Shown here one piece after another: positions 25,270 to 36,416 of a stretch of DNA of 60,000 bases (its first letter is position 1; each line of letters begins with the position of its first letter). The notes beneath the pieces were generated by a model. The model had not been told where the DNA came from. It saw nothing but the letters and a program-made list of their open reading frames with translations, and ran no database searches. Made by a program: the position numbers and the translations under genes. Source of the stretch: Takakia lepidozioides (Eukaryota; Streptophyta; Takakiopsida; Takakiales; Takakiaceae); the NCBI GenBank assembly GCA_030704615.1, contig CM060731.1, forward strand, positions 6,884,001 through 6,944,000. The letters are read 5' to 3'.

Positions 25270-26730
25270 GCATGAGAATCTCGAAGAAGGAGAGGAGCAA
25301 TAGAATGGCTTTCGAGATGTGTAACAGTTCTTTTAGTCCCAAATGAAGGGGGATAAAGCTAAGTGAAAAAAAAGGCTTGCTCCTGTTTACTTTTTACGAC
25401 AGAGGTGAAAGGGGCATAGTACTTTTGAGTGTGGCTCACGCACTAAAAGCGTGAAGGAAATGGCATCAAATGAGTAGCAAATTCAAGAGTTTGATCCCGC
25501 TGAAGAAAATCTGTAATGACTCCAAGGCCGGGTTTTTCTCCGTTTCTCCTTTCTACTCCAAGCCCACCAATCGACAGAAAGAGATCAAAATGTAAATATG
25601 GCATCACCGGGGCTTCAATAGACAAGGAGGATCAACTGACAGTCTCGTTGTAACTGCACCGCGTTGCAAGTGTTTCGCTTAGTAGAGGCCCACAGATTTG
25701 CTTCCGGAATCCGTTGAGCGGTTTGGGCTCCTGTATAAGAGAGAGGTTGCTTTGCGACTGCAAGTACCACTTTCCTCACGAGTTTCCTATGCTTTTGCAC
25801 CAATACGCTGCAGAACTTTCGAGTTTCAGAGAGGGGTGACAGGTTGCACTCAATCACAGTTTCAACGCCCCCGCACATACCAATTCAGAGAGGAGAGACG
25901 AGCCAGAAAGGGGAGGTCGGACCTGAAGTTTTCACAACATCCGCCAATGTACATGGGTGTGCACCCGGAGAGATGTGACAGGAACCTCCGCAGATTAGCA
26001 ACGAAGAGACCTCAAGATTACAGACTCAGCATACAGAAAGAGAAAAAAAGATAAAGCCCTGTATGAACTAAGTTGAAGCTTCTTCCCGACCTGCAACTAC
26101 AGGGCCTGCTCAAATCATCGATGTGCACAAGAAGGAGAGAGAGAACGAGAGAGCCAAAAAGAGAGAAAGAGAGCAATAAAGAGCAGACTGTTGGATCGTC
26201 TCGAGGCCTCACGGGACGCAGGCTTCTCACAACACACGCGCAGCTCACACGTGCCTGACGCCGCCATTTTAGCCCTCACTATCCCGTGTAGTAGGGGTAC
26301 TGGCTGTGACACGAGCGAGATGAGTAAAATAATAACTAAAAGTGAGTAACTAGGTACTGGTAAATCAAAACAACGCTACTATTTTATTTGTTTTTTCCTT
26401 TTCTTTCTTTTTCTCCTGAAGCCTGACTCAGTCCTGCATCACTAGTGCAAACCCAAAAAACAAAAAATAAAAACACAAGCCTCAAACTGCAATGGACTCT
26501 CTTGCTTTGGCCAAACATAAAGGGGAGGTGAGACTAAGGGCTAAGACTCAGCACAACACACAATCAGAGCCTCGACGGGGTGTAAAGTTCTTTGACCACA
26601 TTTCCTCCGTGGACTTCAACATGATGCATAGGTAGTCTCTCTTCTACAAAACTTTATCTTCATCTTTATCTCTTCCTGCAAAAGCGAGCCAAGAGAGAAG
26701 GACAGTACTATTAGTAGCTGACAAAAGTCA
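25270..26730. other. WD40 gene 5' flank, no further gene seen
   Basis: On the minus strand this is pyrimidine-rich around 26020-26200 (CTCTCTTTCTC runs), consistent with promoter or leader DNA. AT-rich poly-T and poly-A stretches lie at 26380-26480. No ORF has convincing coding character. Confidence 0.4.
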
Positions 26731-26966
26731 CTAGTAACTAGGCCGCAGTGTGGCATATGAACAAATCCATGGAATACATGCAAGCCCTGCCTTATTGTTG
26801 TAATTATGATAGCCAGGCCACACATACCATTTGCCTCCCTTGGCAGGACGCACGTCGCAGAACGGCGTCTTCCCAACGTTGTAAGGGGAGCGGCCACACA
26901 ACCCATCCTTCCTTGTTGGCTCCTTGGTGGGACCCAGTTTCAACAGCAAGGATTGCTTGCTAAGAT
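26731..26966 (-). CDS. Possible terminal exon of a small Cys-containing protein (truncated)
   Basis: Reading leftward from an AG acceptor-like site near 26966, a frame of about 77 codons runs to TAG at 26731. It is rich in Gly/Lys/Tyr and has four spaced Cys (DGLCGR, PFCDV, LACIP, ICSYA) and the segment GGKWYVWPGYHNYNNKAG. There is no ATG in frame, so if real it is a 3' exon. The sequence that should hold the 5' exon is replaced by transposon A, which begins about 27.05 kb. A TGACGTCA bZIP-type palindrome lies at 26983-26990. I do not recognise the family; it may be a chance ORF. Confidence 0.3.
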
Positions 26967-27129
26967 CCAACAAGGCAAAGGGTGACGTCAGTATAACGTT
27001 ATTTCTTCCTTTTTTTCGCCTCTCATTTTACAATAATTGGGACGTTATGGCGCGCCCCACCCGGACCTAACGCGCGGTCGCCCAGCCACTGTCGCGGCGC
27101 AGCACCCACGGCCCATCAGCCACGTCCGC

Positions 27130-28270
27130 GGCAGCCCCGCCCGCGGTCCACCGTGCCCCCAGTCCGCTTCCCCTCAGTCCGCCAGACTTCCAGTCTGCCG
27201 GCCAGTCGCCGGCTAGTCCGCTGTGCACGCCAGGCCAGTCCGTTGCCCTCCAGTCTGCTATCTGTCCGCTGCCCTCCAGTTTGTTATCAGTCTTGACACG
27301 ATGAGAACAGTTGAGGACAATCGAGTTTCCTGTTTACCCTCAGTCTCTTCTCCCGTCAGTCTTCTCGCTTCTTCTCTCCTGAGTCTGTTGAACCGTTCGT
27401 GGGCGAGACACTGGATCTGTATCGATATCAAAGACTCACTTTATCAGTCTGTTCTGCTACGAGTCTGTTCGCGTTGGCTCTGGTGGCCCACCATTGCATT
27501 GGATATGACACTTTTCTACTCAGTTTCTTCTCTCGACGGTGACCTGAAAGTCGGTCTCTTCCAACATGTGTCTGTCTGTCGGATGCCACTTTATTAGTCT
27601 CTTGTGTCGCCAGTCTGTTCACAGTGGGTCTGTTTGGCCGGACTTTGCACCGCGTCCAAGTCTGCTACACCAATTACATCATCTTTCGCAGGACAAAGGC
27701 TCTATTGGGACTGCTGGACTGCCACTGCTGGACTACAAGCCGTCTGCTGGACTGCCACTTCAGTCTGTTCACGTTCAGTCTAACTCCAGGCCATCTGCTA
27801 GAATGCCACTTCAGTCTGTTCGCGTTCAGTCTGACTCCAAGCCGTCTGCTGGACTGCCGCAAGTCTGTTTGTACTGGGTCTGTTGGGCCGTCCGTGGGAG
27901 TCTGGTGGACCCTCTTAAATGCGATGACGACGGCAAGCATGACAGTCGCTCTCTTGGGATGTCAGTCACGTCAAAGTCTGCTGGTCGACACTGCCCGGCA
28001 GCCGGTTGCAATGGCAGTCTGTTGGGAAGTCTGTTGGGAAGTGGGCACCTGGTAGTCTGCTGGACAGTGGGTCTGCCGGACCTATTAAATGCGTGGACGG
28101 CACATGCGGCCCCAACGATGCACAATGTTCTGCATGTCCGCTGGACACTCCGTCCGCTAAACAATCTGCTGGATAATGGATCTACTATCCGTCTTAAATG
28201 CATGACGGCGCTGCCGGCGCCAATGATGACGTGCCACGTCATTCTGCATGGCCCGTCTGCTATTAGTTTG
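27130..28270 (+). repeat. CAGTCTG motif array, left arm of element A
   Basis: Dozens of AGTCTG/CAGTCYG hexamers are spaced irregularly. Examples: CAGTCTGTTCGCGTTCAGTC near 27814, TCTGCTGGAC repeats at 27710-27850, and two near-identical CTTAAATGCGTGACGG-type blocks at 27915, 28085 and 28192. It is not open in any frame. A second denser block lies at 29680-29905. These look like subterminal transposase-binding repeats. Confidence 0.6.
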
Positions 28271-28645
28271 AACTTCTTCTTCACGCGAGTTGTGTGGTCT
28301 TCCGATGCCTCTCTCTGTCCTTTTCATGCGCATTTTCGTTTCACAGCCCTAGTCCATCTCCATTTCCCACTGCTGACCCCGCCTCGGTCTGCCACGACCA
28401 CTGCGAGCAGACCGTCCTCCTTCCGTAGATTCAGAGAGTCCTCTTGAGCTCCCAAGCGTCGCAAATACAAAGGCTCCCGTAAGTACGCGATGGTTCCTCC
28501 AACTGCGAAGTACCCTTTCTCATATTATTTACTGCTTTTTGTGTTCTTCCTGTGTTCGTCCTCGCCTCTTCTTCTACTGAGAGTTTTTCCTGTTGTTTTC
28601 AGTCTTCTCGCATAGTTTCCTGTTTGTTTCCAATCTTCTGAATTG

Positions 28646-29330
28646 ATGGAGGATGCTTGTGAGAAGGGTGGACCCGACTGGGTCTCTTTTGTGCACCAGA
28701 CGTGGTTAAAGAAGCTGCGAAGGTATTGGTACTCACCAAAGGAGTACGAACACAAAATAGTGGAAGCATGTGTAGACCTCGGCGCTTCCAATGAACAAAA
28801 CCCACAATGGACCAAGGATAGGCTGAGGTGTCCGTTTTGCAAGTGGACATAAAAGACAAGATCCAGCTCAACCGCCATTGCGTTGATATGGGTTGCAAGG
28901 CTGCTATTCTGCCCTTCAAGCCTTGGCCCATACCAGCATCTCAGAAGGAGCCACATGATGCTGCTTTGAGATGCTGTAGCAAAAACTTAGTCCCCCGAAG
29001 TTTGGACGAAGTCAGGCAACGGTACTGGAGGGCTGCTGGAACTGTGGAACAACAGGTTGCGAAGACCACTTTCAGGAAATGCCTGTGGGTCCCAAGAAAC
29101 ACAAACTGAGTGATGGGGCGGCAAAGAAGGCTTCCGCCAGAGCACTGAAGTCTGCTCACGATGCAAGAGCGGCTTCAGCACAAGCCAGCAAGCAACGGCC
29201 GCTGCAGACCAGGAATACCCGGCAAATGCAAACACTCAGTTCTTCAAGCGAGTCTGCCGAAAAGGAGTCCAGTCAGTCTGCCCAGTCTTTGGAAGGACAC
29301 GGTCCACCTTCAATAGACAACTACAAATAG
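28646..29330 (+). pseudogene. Element A gene segment 1: Cys-rich, zinc-finger-like N-terminal part
   Basis: The frame opens with MEDACEKGGPDWVSFVHQTW and contains a potential zinc site: RCPFCKW, then after a one-base frame break NRHCVDMGC. It continues through ASQKEPHDAALRCC to about 29090. After another frame break, MPVGPKKHKLSDGAAKK leads into a Lys/Ala/Ser-rich tail to 29330. The order (aromatic-rich start, CxxC, His, Cys) is reminiscent of DNA-binding heads of plant transposon proteins, but I cannot name a family. At least two frame breaks make it non-functional unless they are sequencing errors. Confidence 0.45.
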
Positions 29331-29930
29331 ACAGAAGTGAGGAGACCACCTCCCTTCGCCAGACCGCTCAGCAGACCCAGCAGACTAGAGTCAACTCCCA
29401 ACAGACCGAGTAACAATGGCGCTGAGAAGACCCCTGAGAAGATCGACGGCCCTCTTTGTCCGTGCACTCTGCTCTTACTTCCGTTCGGGGTTTTCCCAGC
29501 GTTGTGCCCACCACCGGATGATCCAGAGTTCTTCCCGTTCTTCTAGATTTGTGTAGACCGGACGGATGGCCGTGACCGTCCGCCAGGCGCAAGAAAATTG
29601 ATTGAAGTGCATTGCAGATGAGAATGCAGACGAAACAAACCAGCAGGTACTGCTCTCTTGTATCCCTCCAACAAGCGTACACTAGTCTGTTGGTCTGTTG
29701 TTGTCTGCTTGGACTTCTGGTCTGCTGGTTTGTCTGCTAAGTCTGTTGGCCGTCTGCTGCTTTGTGGGGTGAGCCTGCTTGGTCTGCTCATCTTTTGGTC
29801 TGCTTATCTCAGTACTCTGGTAACCCTCAACCCTCAGGTCTGCTCAGTCTGCTCGTTTCGTTCGGCAGTCCACTCAGTCTCACGGTCCAGTCTGCTCGTC
29901 CTTTATGCTGGTCTTTTGTACTAGTTTACT

Positions 29931-31202
29931 TTGCTGTTCACTTTGTTGGCCTTCACTTATGTACTTCGTTGGAGAGCAGGCTCATGCTGTTCGAGAGCGT
30001 GTTCGGACAGCCATTGCGGGGCTTGGAGAATGCACACCAAAGACCCTCATTTGCAAGTGAATACGGTGTGGATAGAAGTGGACCGGGTTCGGGAATACAT
30101 TTTGTGGAAGTATCCTGTGTCTGCCGCTGCCATAGAGGCATTATATACTGAGGCATTTCTGGGCAGCCCTCATACTATCACCAGCCCTGAGTTTGTGCCA
30201 ATCAGCACGTTTCAGCAGACTAGCCAGCAGTATGGTTAGCAGACTATTCAGCAGACTGACCAGCAGACTATCTAGAACAATGTCGAGGACATTGTGGAGA
30301 ACACTGCCAATGTGTTTGCCCACAAGACTACGGCGCAAACTGCACACGAGTCCGTCCAACAGACTGCCCTCGTCCCCTCCAGCATAGGCATTTTTGGGGT
30401 TTGGAGACCGCCATTGCCGCTTGGTAATCCCACGGATGCAGATCTTACACTTCCACAGTTTAGGGTAGGTGGATCAAATGCCCACCTTGAATGGTATAGT
30501 GACCTTCACCACATTGTGACAGACCGGCGTTGGCCCTTTGTCCCTTTTCACTATTCCATGGAGTGCACGATCGAGGAAGCCAACTAGGTTCTGCAAAGTG
30601 CAAGCATGCCAGTTGATGTGCTCAGTGACCGAAGCGAACCGCCGCTGCTTGTTCAGCTAATTCTTATGGATGACCCACGCCCGGACGAGCTTCAGCATAT
30701 GGCTATGGCACACCCAACCTTTGGTGTGCGCGTAAAGCACTTGTCAGCACTGACAGCAGAGCAGTTGGACCGCATGACATCATCCTTCCTTTGGCATCGA
30801 TGGATGCAATTTGGTAATTTCACCTCGTACAGAAAATTGATAAAGGACTTGCATAGCCTTCGCATGGATCTACTACATAGAGAACCGCAGGCAAGGAAGG
30901 CGGTTCTGGATGATGCTTTGGTATGGTTGTCAGTTATCTAGGAGTGACCTGTAATTGATATTGTCTTGCACAAACCAGATGTCTTCATAGTCCTCTGGTT
31001 TGGAACTCCGTATGAAGACCGCATATCCGCCACTGGCCAGCTTGATTCCGCACTGCTGGCTCGCCAAATTGAAGATATTAGGCTCATCGGAAATCGCCTT
31101 GAAGGTATGCACTGTTCTCCATCATTTACAAGTCCTAAAATTTCCCATGGATCAATGTCGAGTACTAAATTTGTGGTATGTTTCAGGGCGGGGCGATTTT
31201 GA
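29931..31202 (+). pseudogene. Element A gene segment 2: long frame interrupted by five stops
   Basis: One continuous frame of 424 codons is broken only by TAG 30237, TAG 30273, TAG 30585, TAG 30939 and TGA 30945. Replacing each with the CAG or CGA expected from context (GQQTIQQ, IQNN, ANQVLQ, VIQERP) would give an uninterrupted protein. It has a Gln/Thr-rich stretch (QQTSQQYG, IQQTDQQT) and then folded-looking sequence (RVREYILWKYPVSAAAIEAL, DELQHMAMAHPTFGVRVKHL, DIRLIGNRLEG). No domain family is recognised. It lies upstream of, and in the same orientation as, the Ulp1 domain and is probably part of the same gene. Confidence 0.5.
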
Positions 31203-31635
31203 AGAAGAAGCCGTGAACAAGGCATTCAACTCGCTTGCCAGAGCTGCAAGAGACGTTCTCCTTGCAGTACAGGGCCATCCTAAATCCGATGGCACTGTCC
31301 AAAAGACTACCGAGGTTCATGTCCAACAGACTGGCGAGGAGTGTGCTCAGCAATACATGGTCTCGTAGGCAGCCCAGGAGACTAGAAATACCAGGGCGTT
31401 TGGGTCCCAGGAGCAGACTCAGCACACTCAACAGACTCCTACTCACCGGAACCTTTTCCCATCCAATGACAATGACTGTTTTTTCTGGGAGACTGGAAGG
31501 ACTGGGCAAACTCGACAGACTGGGCAGACCGAGCAGATTGGGCAGACTGCCTAGCCGATCGGGCAGCAGTATGGAGAACAACCTCACCATGCTGGACTAG
31601 AAGACCTGCCGGCAGCAAGTGTCCAGCACTCTTTC

Positions 31636-33015
31636 ATGAGGCCACAGTGGAATTTCCAACGTCCTGGCCTCCATTGGACTGGTGCGGCGGACCATTCACC
31701 CCAATTTAAGCTCGGAAATTTTAGAGAACCAAATTTTCTTGCGTCTACAGACAATGTAGCGAGGACATTGGTAAACCCCTCTTATCCGTCGCCCCGTGGC
31801 CTACATCCTCTTTCCATTGAGCTTAGTCCGGTTCTAGTTTGTTCACTGGCAAAAGCCATCAATGATCTTGACGTGATCGGACCAATGTCCGGCCCAGTAC
31901 CCCGCATAATAGACCTTACTACAGAATCCGATGTGGAATCCCCCTCTGTGAAGCCATCATCAGCTATGGACGAAGACCCTCACAACAAGCTTGACGGTGA
32001 AGTTGATAGACTCATCGTCGGCTTGGAAGACCACGCTGAAAGGACTTCCCAGGAGGCTGAACTCGAGAATACTTCCCAGGAGATTGCCCAGGGGACTACA
32101 CAGGGGGCTGCACTGATTGTCCAGGAGACTGTTCAACAGACTACCCAGGTGACTGACTTGGAGAGAGTCCCGCAGACTGCTCAAGAGAGGGACTTGGAAG
32201 GAGTCCAGCAGATGTCCAGCAGATTGACTCCGATGTGCAACCTGTCTACTAAGAGCCTCCTTAGGACGCTGCCCAGGAGCCTGCCCACTAGGAGACTGAC
32301 TTGGACGCAGTCCAGCAGACCGCCCATGCCATTGCCGAGACTGCCAATGCACAGGAAACTACCATGGAGCCTGACCAACCTGTGCAGGAGACTGCCCAGC
32401 AGTTTGTCCAGGAGACATCCCGGCAGACTGCAGAGGAGACCCACCCAGCCCCACCCACTCAGGTTGTTCCTGCACTATGAGATCATTTTACTTACTGATG
32501 TTGCACCTTCATTATATTATTGAACGTATCATTGAATTTGCAGGATGTTCGTCTCATGAGGGATGTGCATGTTGCAACATCGCCATTGTCCACAGTGGAC
32601 TCAACCCATGCCCATGGACCTACCAATGCACCCAACGTTGGGTCGACGACAAAGATGGGTACCATAGACGAAATGTCGTCGGGTGTGCGGGTGAGTTCCA
32701 TGCATGCCACGCGTGAGGCTGCGAGGACCGGTCCAGGAAGTGTCAACAAGCCTCCTGACGTTGTTGTGTTGAGAAGCCGGATGGCCGCCCTGCGACAGTC
32801 TACTCAATCCAACCCGTCGGCAGCACCTTCTACTCCCCAAAGTAGAGGCAAAGCGAAGAAGCGGGATGTGCTGGACCTCGCCGAAGAGGTTGGGGAGGGT
32901 CCTGCTCCCAAGAAAAGTGGCCCCGAGGAAAAGTCCGGTGTGTTTATGAACAAGGACCGAAAACTGGTTTTCGAGATGGACAAGGAAGTCATTCTTTGCC
33001 GCGAGATCCAGCAGT
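31636..33015 (+). pseudogene. Element A gene segment 3: SUMO-interacting motif and QET-repeat linker
   Basis: The frame from 31636 reads through a segment containing RIIDLTTESDVES near 31901, a canonical hydrophobic-acidic SUMO-interacting motif. Gln/Glu/Thr repeats follow (QEAELENTSQEIAQGTTQG, VQETVQQTTQ). After about 32230 coding shifts frame and continues as QET/QQT repeats with TAA and two TAG stops at Gln positions. A downstream exon (about 32544-33015) encodes a basic, Pro/Ser-rich region with KAKKRDVLDLAEEV and ends at a GTGAGT donor. This is probably the disordered linker before the protease domain. Confidence 0.5.
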
Positions 33016-33248
33016 GAGTAGTATCTGTTGGTCTGTTGTTTTTTTTTTTTTTTGTGAAGATACTGAGTCTGCTCAGCCCAGTCTCCTGCTATTCTTTGCT
33101 GATCTGTCTTCTCATACTTTTCGGTCTACTCAGTCATGTTAGTCTGCTCAGTCTCATGTTGTTGTCGGTCTTGGAGAGTCTTCACATACTCTTGACATAG
33201 TCTGGTCAGCCAGTCTGCTCGATCTTCTCGTCTAGTCAGTCTTCTCGT

Positions 33249-34361
33249 ATGTTTGACAAGTACAGGGGCTTTACCTCAGTCTGCTCTGGTTTGTGCATAT
33301 TGACTTCTCGGTTTGATAAACTACATCGTAATGAAGTGGATGCCGGTGGTTCCATGTTGCACTTTTATAAGGGGGCCCCACGTTTTGAATGCGGATTTGA
33401 CCATGGTGACCTAAAGGCAATTAACAAGGTTGAGTGTGAGTGCACGGATAGACTGTTGGAGCTATGGTGTCCCTTCTATGAAAAGTCGGCTGATTCGAAG
33501 GTGGTAGCTCTTCTGCCAACGTGGACGTGGGCGGTGATGAAGATCCACTGGGAGGGGCCACGTGAAAGACTACTGGATAACCTTCATGTTGCCTTCAGTA
33601 GCGAGCGGCATAGCAAGGACCTAAAAGACTGCGAGTTTATTTTGGTTCCGATTGGTGAAGAGTAAGGACTCCCTTGTGCCATCTGTTCTATTTGCTCAGT
33701 TGGCTCATTTTGCTCAGTCCGCTCAGTCCGCTCAGTCTACTCTGTCCGTTTGGTCCGCTCAATCTCGTCAGTCCCCTCAGTCTCTTGGACTGTGTAGAAG
33801 ACCCAGTGTGCTGGGTGTGAGTGGACTGGACAGAAGACTGATGAGGGTGTCTGCTGAGTATGCTGAGTCTGTTGGCACTGCTTGGTCTGGTCAGTATTTC
33901 CTTTTTGTGACGTAATGTTGCGTGATACCCATTGCAGGGGGCACTGGAGTCTTCTATGCATCGACCTTCGGAAAGGGTCCTACACTCACCTGAACTCTAT
34001 CAAGAGACTGCATCGTGCTCCATTCATTATGCCATGGATTCGGAGGCTACATGCCGAATGCTTGGGCTACTCGCAAGAGGCTCCAAAGTGGCAGGAGGTT
34101 GTTTGTGCATTTCAATTGCACCAACCCGAAGTGCCAGAACAACCATTCAGTTGGGAATGTGGCTTTTACGTCATGTCATTCATTCAAGTTTTTTATGAAT
34201 GGGTGAAATCGCGAGGAAAGGTTGACAAGAGTAAAAAGGCAGAGAGAGGAGTGTCTTTCACTGCGACCTGGTTTACTTATAAGTTTGCACTTGGCCAGCA
34301 ACTGCAATGTGCAAAATATATTGTGCACGGTTTGGAATGTTTGGAGAAAGCTGGTAGATAG
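33249..34361 (+). pseudogene. Ulp1-like (C48) cysteine protease domain of element A
   Basis: Two exons (to 33661 and from 33938) join in phase across a 276-bp intron: FILVPIGEE then GHWSLLCIDLRKG. Landmarks of the C48 SUMO-protease fold are the catalytic His in GHWSLL, HLNSI where the acid residue normally sits (Asn in place of Asp), a Gln upstream in CAFQLHQPE, and the nucleophile Cys in SWECGFYVMSF. Ulp1-type proteases remove SUMO, and transposon-borne versions occur in several plant DNA transposon groups. This domain has no internal stop, unlike the rest of the element. The start of exon 1 is uncertain because a phase-compatible acceptor was not found. An AATAAA polyadenylation-like signal follows at about 34415. 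Confidence 0.75.
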
Positions 34362-34539
34362 TTGTGAGGCTCGGATGTAGTGTTTGTACGTGTCATGTGA
34401 AGTTTTTGTACCGAAATAAAAAGTGCTTATGCCTTCGCTTACTCATCCATTGGTGAATGATGAATATTGTTGATGTCTCTGGGCATTGCATTGTTTCGGT
34501 GAATGATGAATATTGTTGATGCCTCTGGGCACTGCATTG

Positions 34540-35153
34540 TTACTACACTGTCAGTCTGTTGTTTCAAAGACTAAAGAATATATGAAGAGTACATGTGAAT
34601 GTATCCACATGCAATGTCAGTCTGCTGATGGACACTCTAGTTTGAGCCGACAGGTTATAAAACCGTCAGCAGACGGCTGGGAAGACTCATTGGAAGAGGA
34701 GAGTCCGACAAACTGAGGAGAGTCCTCCAACCTGACAGAGTCCGGTAGACTGGCAGATGGGATTGGGAACCATGAGTCCTAGTCTGAACAGCATGTGTGG
34801 TGAGAGTCCACTGCTCAGCACACTGCCGAGAGTCACCGGAGTGCTAGAGTACAGGCGGATGGCATTGGCCAGTAGTCTGTCAAGTCTGGTCAGCAGAGTA
34901 AGTGAGGGTCCAGCGTACTCAGAATGGCAAGTCTGATGGGCAGACCGCATGAGGGTTACTGGTCAACCGAGTGCAGGCCAGTTCAGAACCAGGAGACTGG
35001 TCTGCTCAGAAGACATGATACTCCACACCCTGAATACTATGTTTTCCTGCTGATGGACAGGTCAGATTGTTTACCAACATATGAGCACAATGGTTCGAAG
35101 AGTGGCAGTAGACTGAGCAAAAGCCTCGTTTAGCGGACTGGTTCAGAAGACTG
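34540..35153 (+). repeat. CAGACTG motif array, right arm of element A (proximal part)
   Basis: Repeated CAGACTG, GACTGGTTCAG and GAGTCCNNC motifs occupy 34.55-35.15 kb and stop exactly at the CACTACA end of element B. The continuation is at 45173-45265. A short direct repeat of about 58 bp (GGTGAATGATGAATATTGTTGATG) lies at about 34450 and 34498. Confidence 0.6.
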
Positions 35154-35181
35154 CACTACAGCAAATGGGGGGGGGGGGGGG

Positions 35182-35551
35182 TTTGCGACGTCAGCCATGC
35201 CCCACGCCCCGCGCGGCGCTGAGCCCGCGACGCCGAGCCCGCGACATTTATATATTTATATATTTATTTATTTATTTAGATTGCTTTTGTGATACATAGA
35301 TGTAGCGTAGGTGTGTTGGTTAGTCAGTGTCTTAGAAATGTTATAACGTAGAGGTTTTAGGTTCAAGTATGCATTGCATGATATATGTAGAACAATGAAC
35401 ATATCGCCATTAGACAGAACCGGAGTCAATGGTCAACAAGTTTTTGAAATTCAAATTTTATCGCCTAAATTCAAATGTACCCCCTTAAATTGCGACGTCC
35501 GGGTGTCACACTTTGCAAACCCCGGACGGTGCTAATTCTGCAATGCAGAGT

Positions 35552-35586
<35 letters not shown>

Positions 35587-35715
35587 GGCAACGTCTGGGC
35601 GTCGCAAATTGCGGTTTCGCCTTTTTGCGACCCCCATTGGTCGCAAATTTGCGACTTTTTTTGGCGACGGGCTTGCGACGCCCGGGCGTCGCAAATTTGG
35701 TTCTTCCCCCTCCCG
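35182..35715. repeat. CpG-rich palindromic subterminal region of element B
   Basis: Contains many GCGAC/GTCGC motifs, a perfect 22-bp palindrome at 35673-35694 (half-site TTGCGACGCCC) and a perfect 16-bp palindrome at 35640-35655 (half-site GTCGCAAA). Mononucleotide runs occur: G15 at 35167-35181 and T31 at 35555-35585. An AT-rich segment with a possible SINE remnant (TAGCGTAGGTG at 35302, AGGTTCAAG at 35359) sits in the middle. Confidence 0.65.
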
Positions 35716-35754
35716 AAAAGGGCTATTTTACGACGCCGCGGAAGAAAAACATGG

Positions 35755-36315
35755 AATAACCACTGGCCCTTTAACCACTACTGTCTTTTTCCACTCTATA
35801 AACCACTAGTAACCACTTGCCAATGGTTAATCCCAATGAAATGCCACGGTGGCATCACAGACAGTGGTTGGAAGTGGTTTCAACCACTCAGTAGTCCACG
35901 TGTAATAATTTGTTTTTATTTATTATTATTTATCTGCTAATATATTTTAATTAATAAATATAATATTCCACGTGGACGAGTGCAGTGGTACATAGTGAGT
36001 GGTTATAGACACCTCAGTGATGGGAAGTGGTTGAAACCACTTGCTACTCCACGTGTAATAATTCAAATTTTATTTGTGATTTATTATTTGGAAATATATT
36101 TTAATTCATAAATATAATATTCCACGTGGACGGGGACAGTGCATGTTGATCTTGAGTGGTTAAAGATACCTCATTGATTTGTACCACTTTGAAAGTGGTG
36201 GAGAATGGGTGGTGAAAGATACTGCAGTAATTGGAACCACTATGTTAGTGGTTGCTCATGAGTGGTTGCCTACACAACAGTGATTGGTACCACTTTTGGG
36301 TTGATACATGAAAAA
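35755..36315. repeat. AACCACT subterminal repeats, left side
   Basis: Over 15 copies of AACCACT or AGTGGTT in both orientations are present. They include an imperfect 153-bp direct duplication starting with TCCACGTGTAATAATT at 35895 and 36048 and ending with ATATTCCACGTGGACG. Such motif clusters next to CACTA ends are the known binding platform of CACTA transposon proteins. Confidence 0.75.
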
Positions 36316-36416
36316 CTTTAAGTGGTTTGTGCAGCTGTGACAGACTTTGAAAAACAGACAAGTGGCCAGACCATTGTGGGATGATGTTATTGAACAAATG
36401 GTTCCAACAATAAACT

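Larger units (their letters stand above)
27050..35153 (+). mobile_element. Element A: Ulp1-bearing DNA transposon, left part (decayed)
   Basis: An abrupt change to GC-rich DNA at about 27.05 kb is followed by 8 kb saturated with CAGTCTG (plus strand, 27.1-30 kb) and CAGACTG (31-35.15 kb) motifs. Inside are plus-strand gene segments ending in a C48 (Ulp1-like) protease. At 35153 the motif array is interrupted by the CACTA element B and resumes at 45173 with the same CAGACTGGTTCAG motif, so A is older than B. Plant DNA transposons carrying Ulp1-like proteases are known among both MULE and CACTA groups. No terminal repeat of A can be matched here, so its superfamily is open. Confidence 0.6.

Noticed and set aside
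26018-26312. Overlapping minus-strand ORFs rich in Leu/Ser
   Set aside because: They arise from CT-rich leader sequence; no domain.
27130-35150. The CAGTCTG/CAGACTG field as a CRISPR-like array
   Set aside because: Spacing is irregular, repeats are 6-8 bp, there are no unique equal-length spacers and the genome is eukaryotic.
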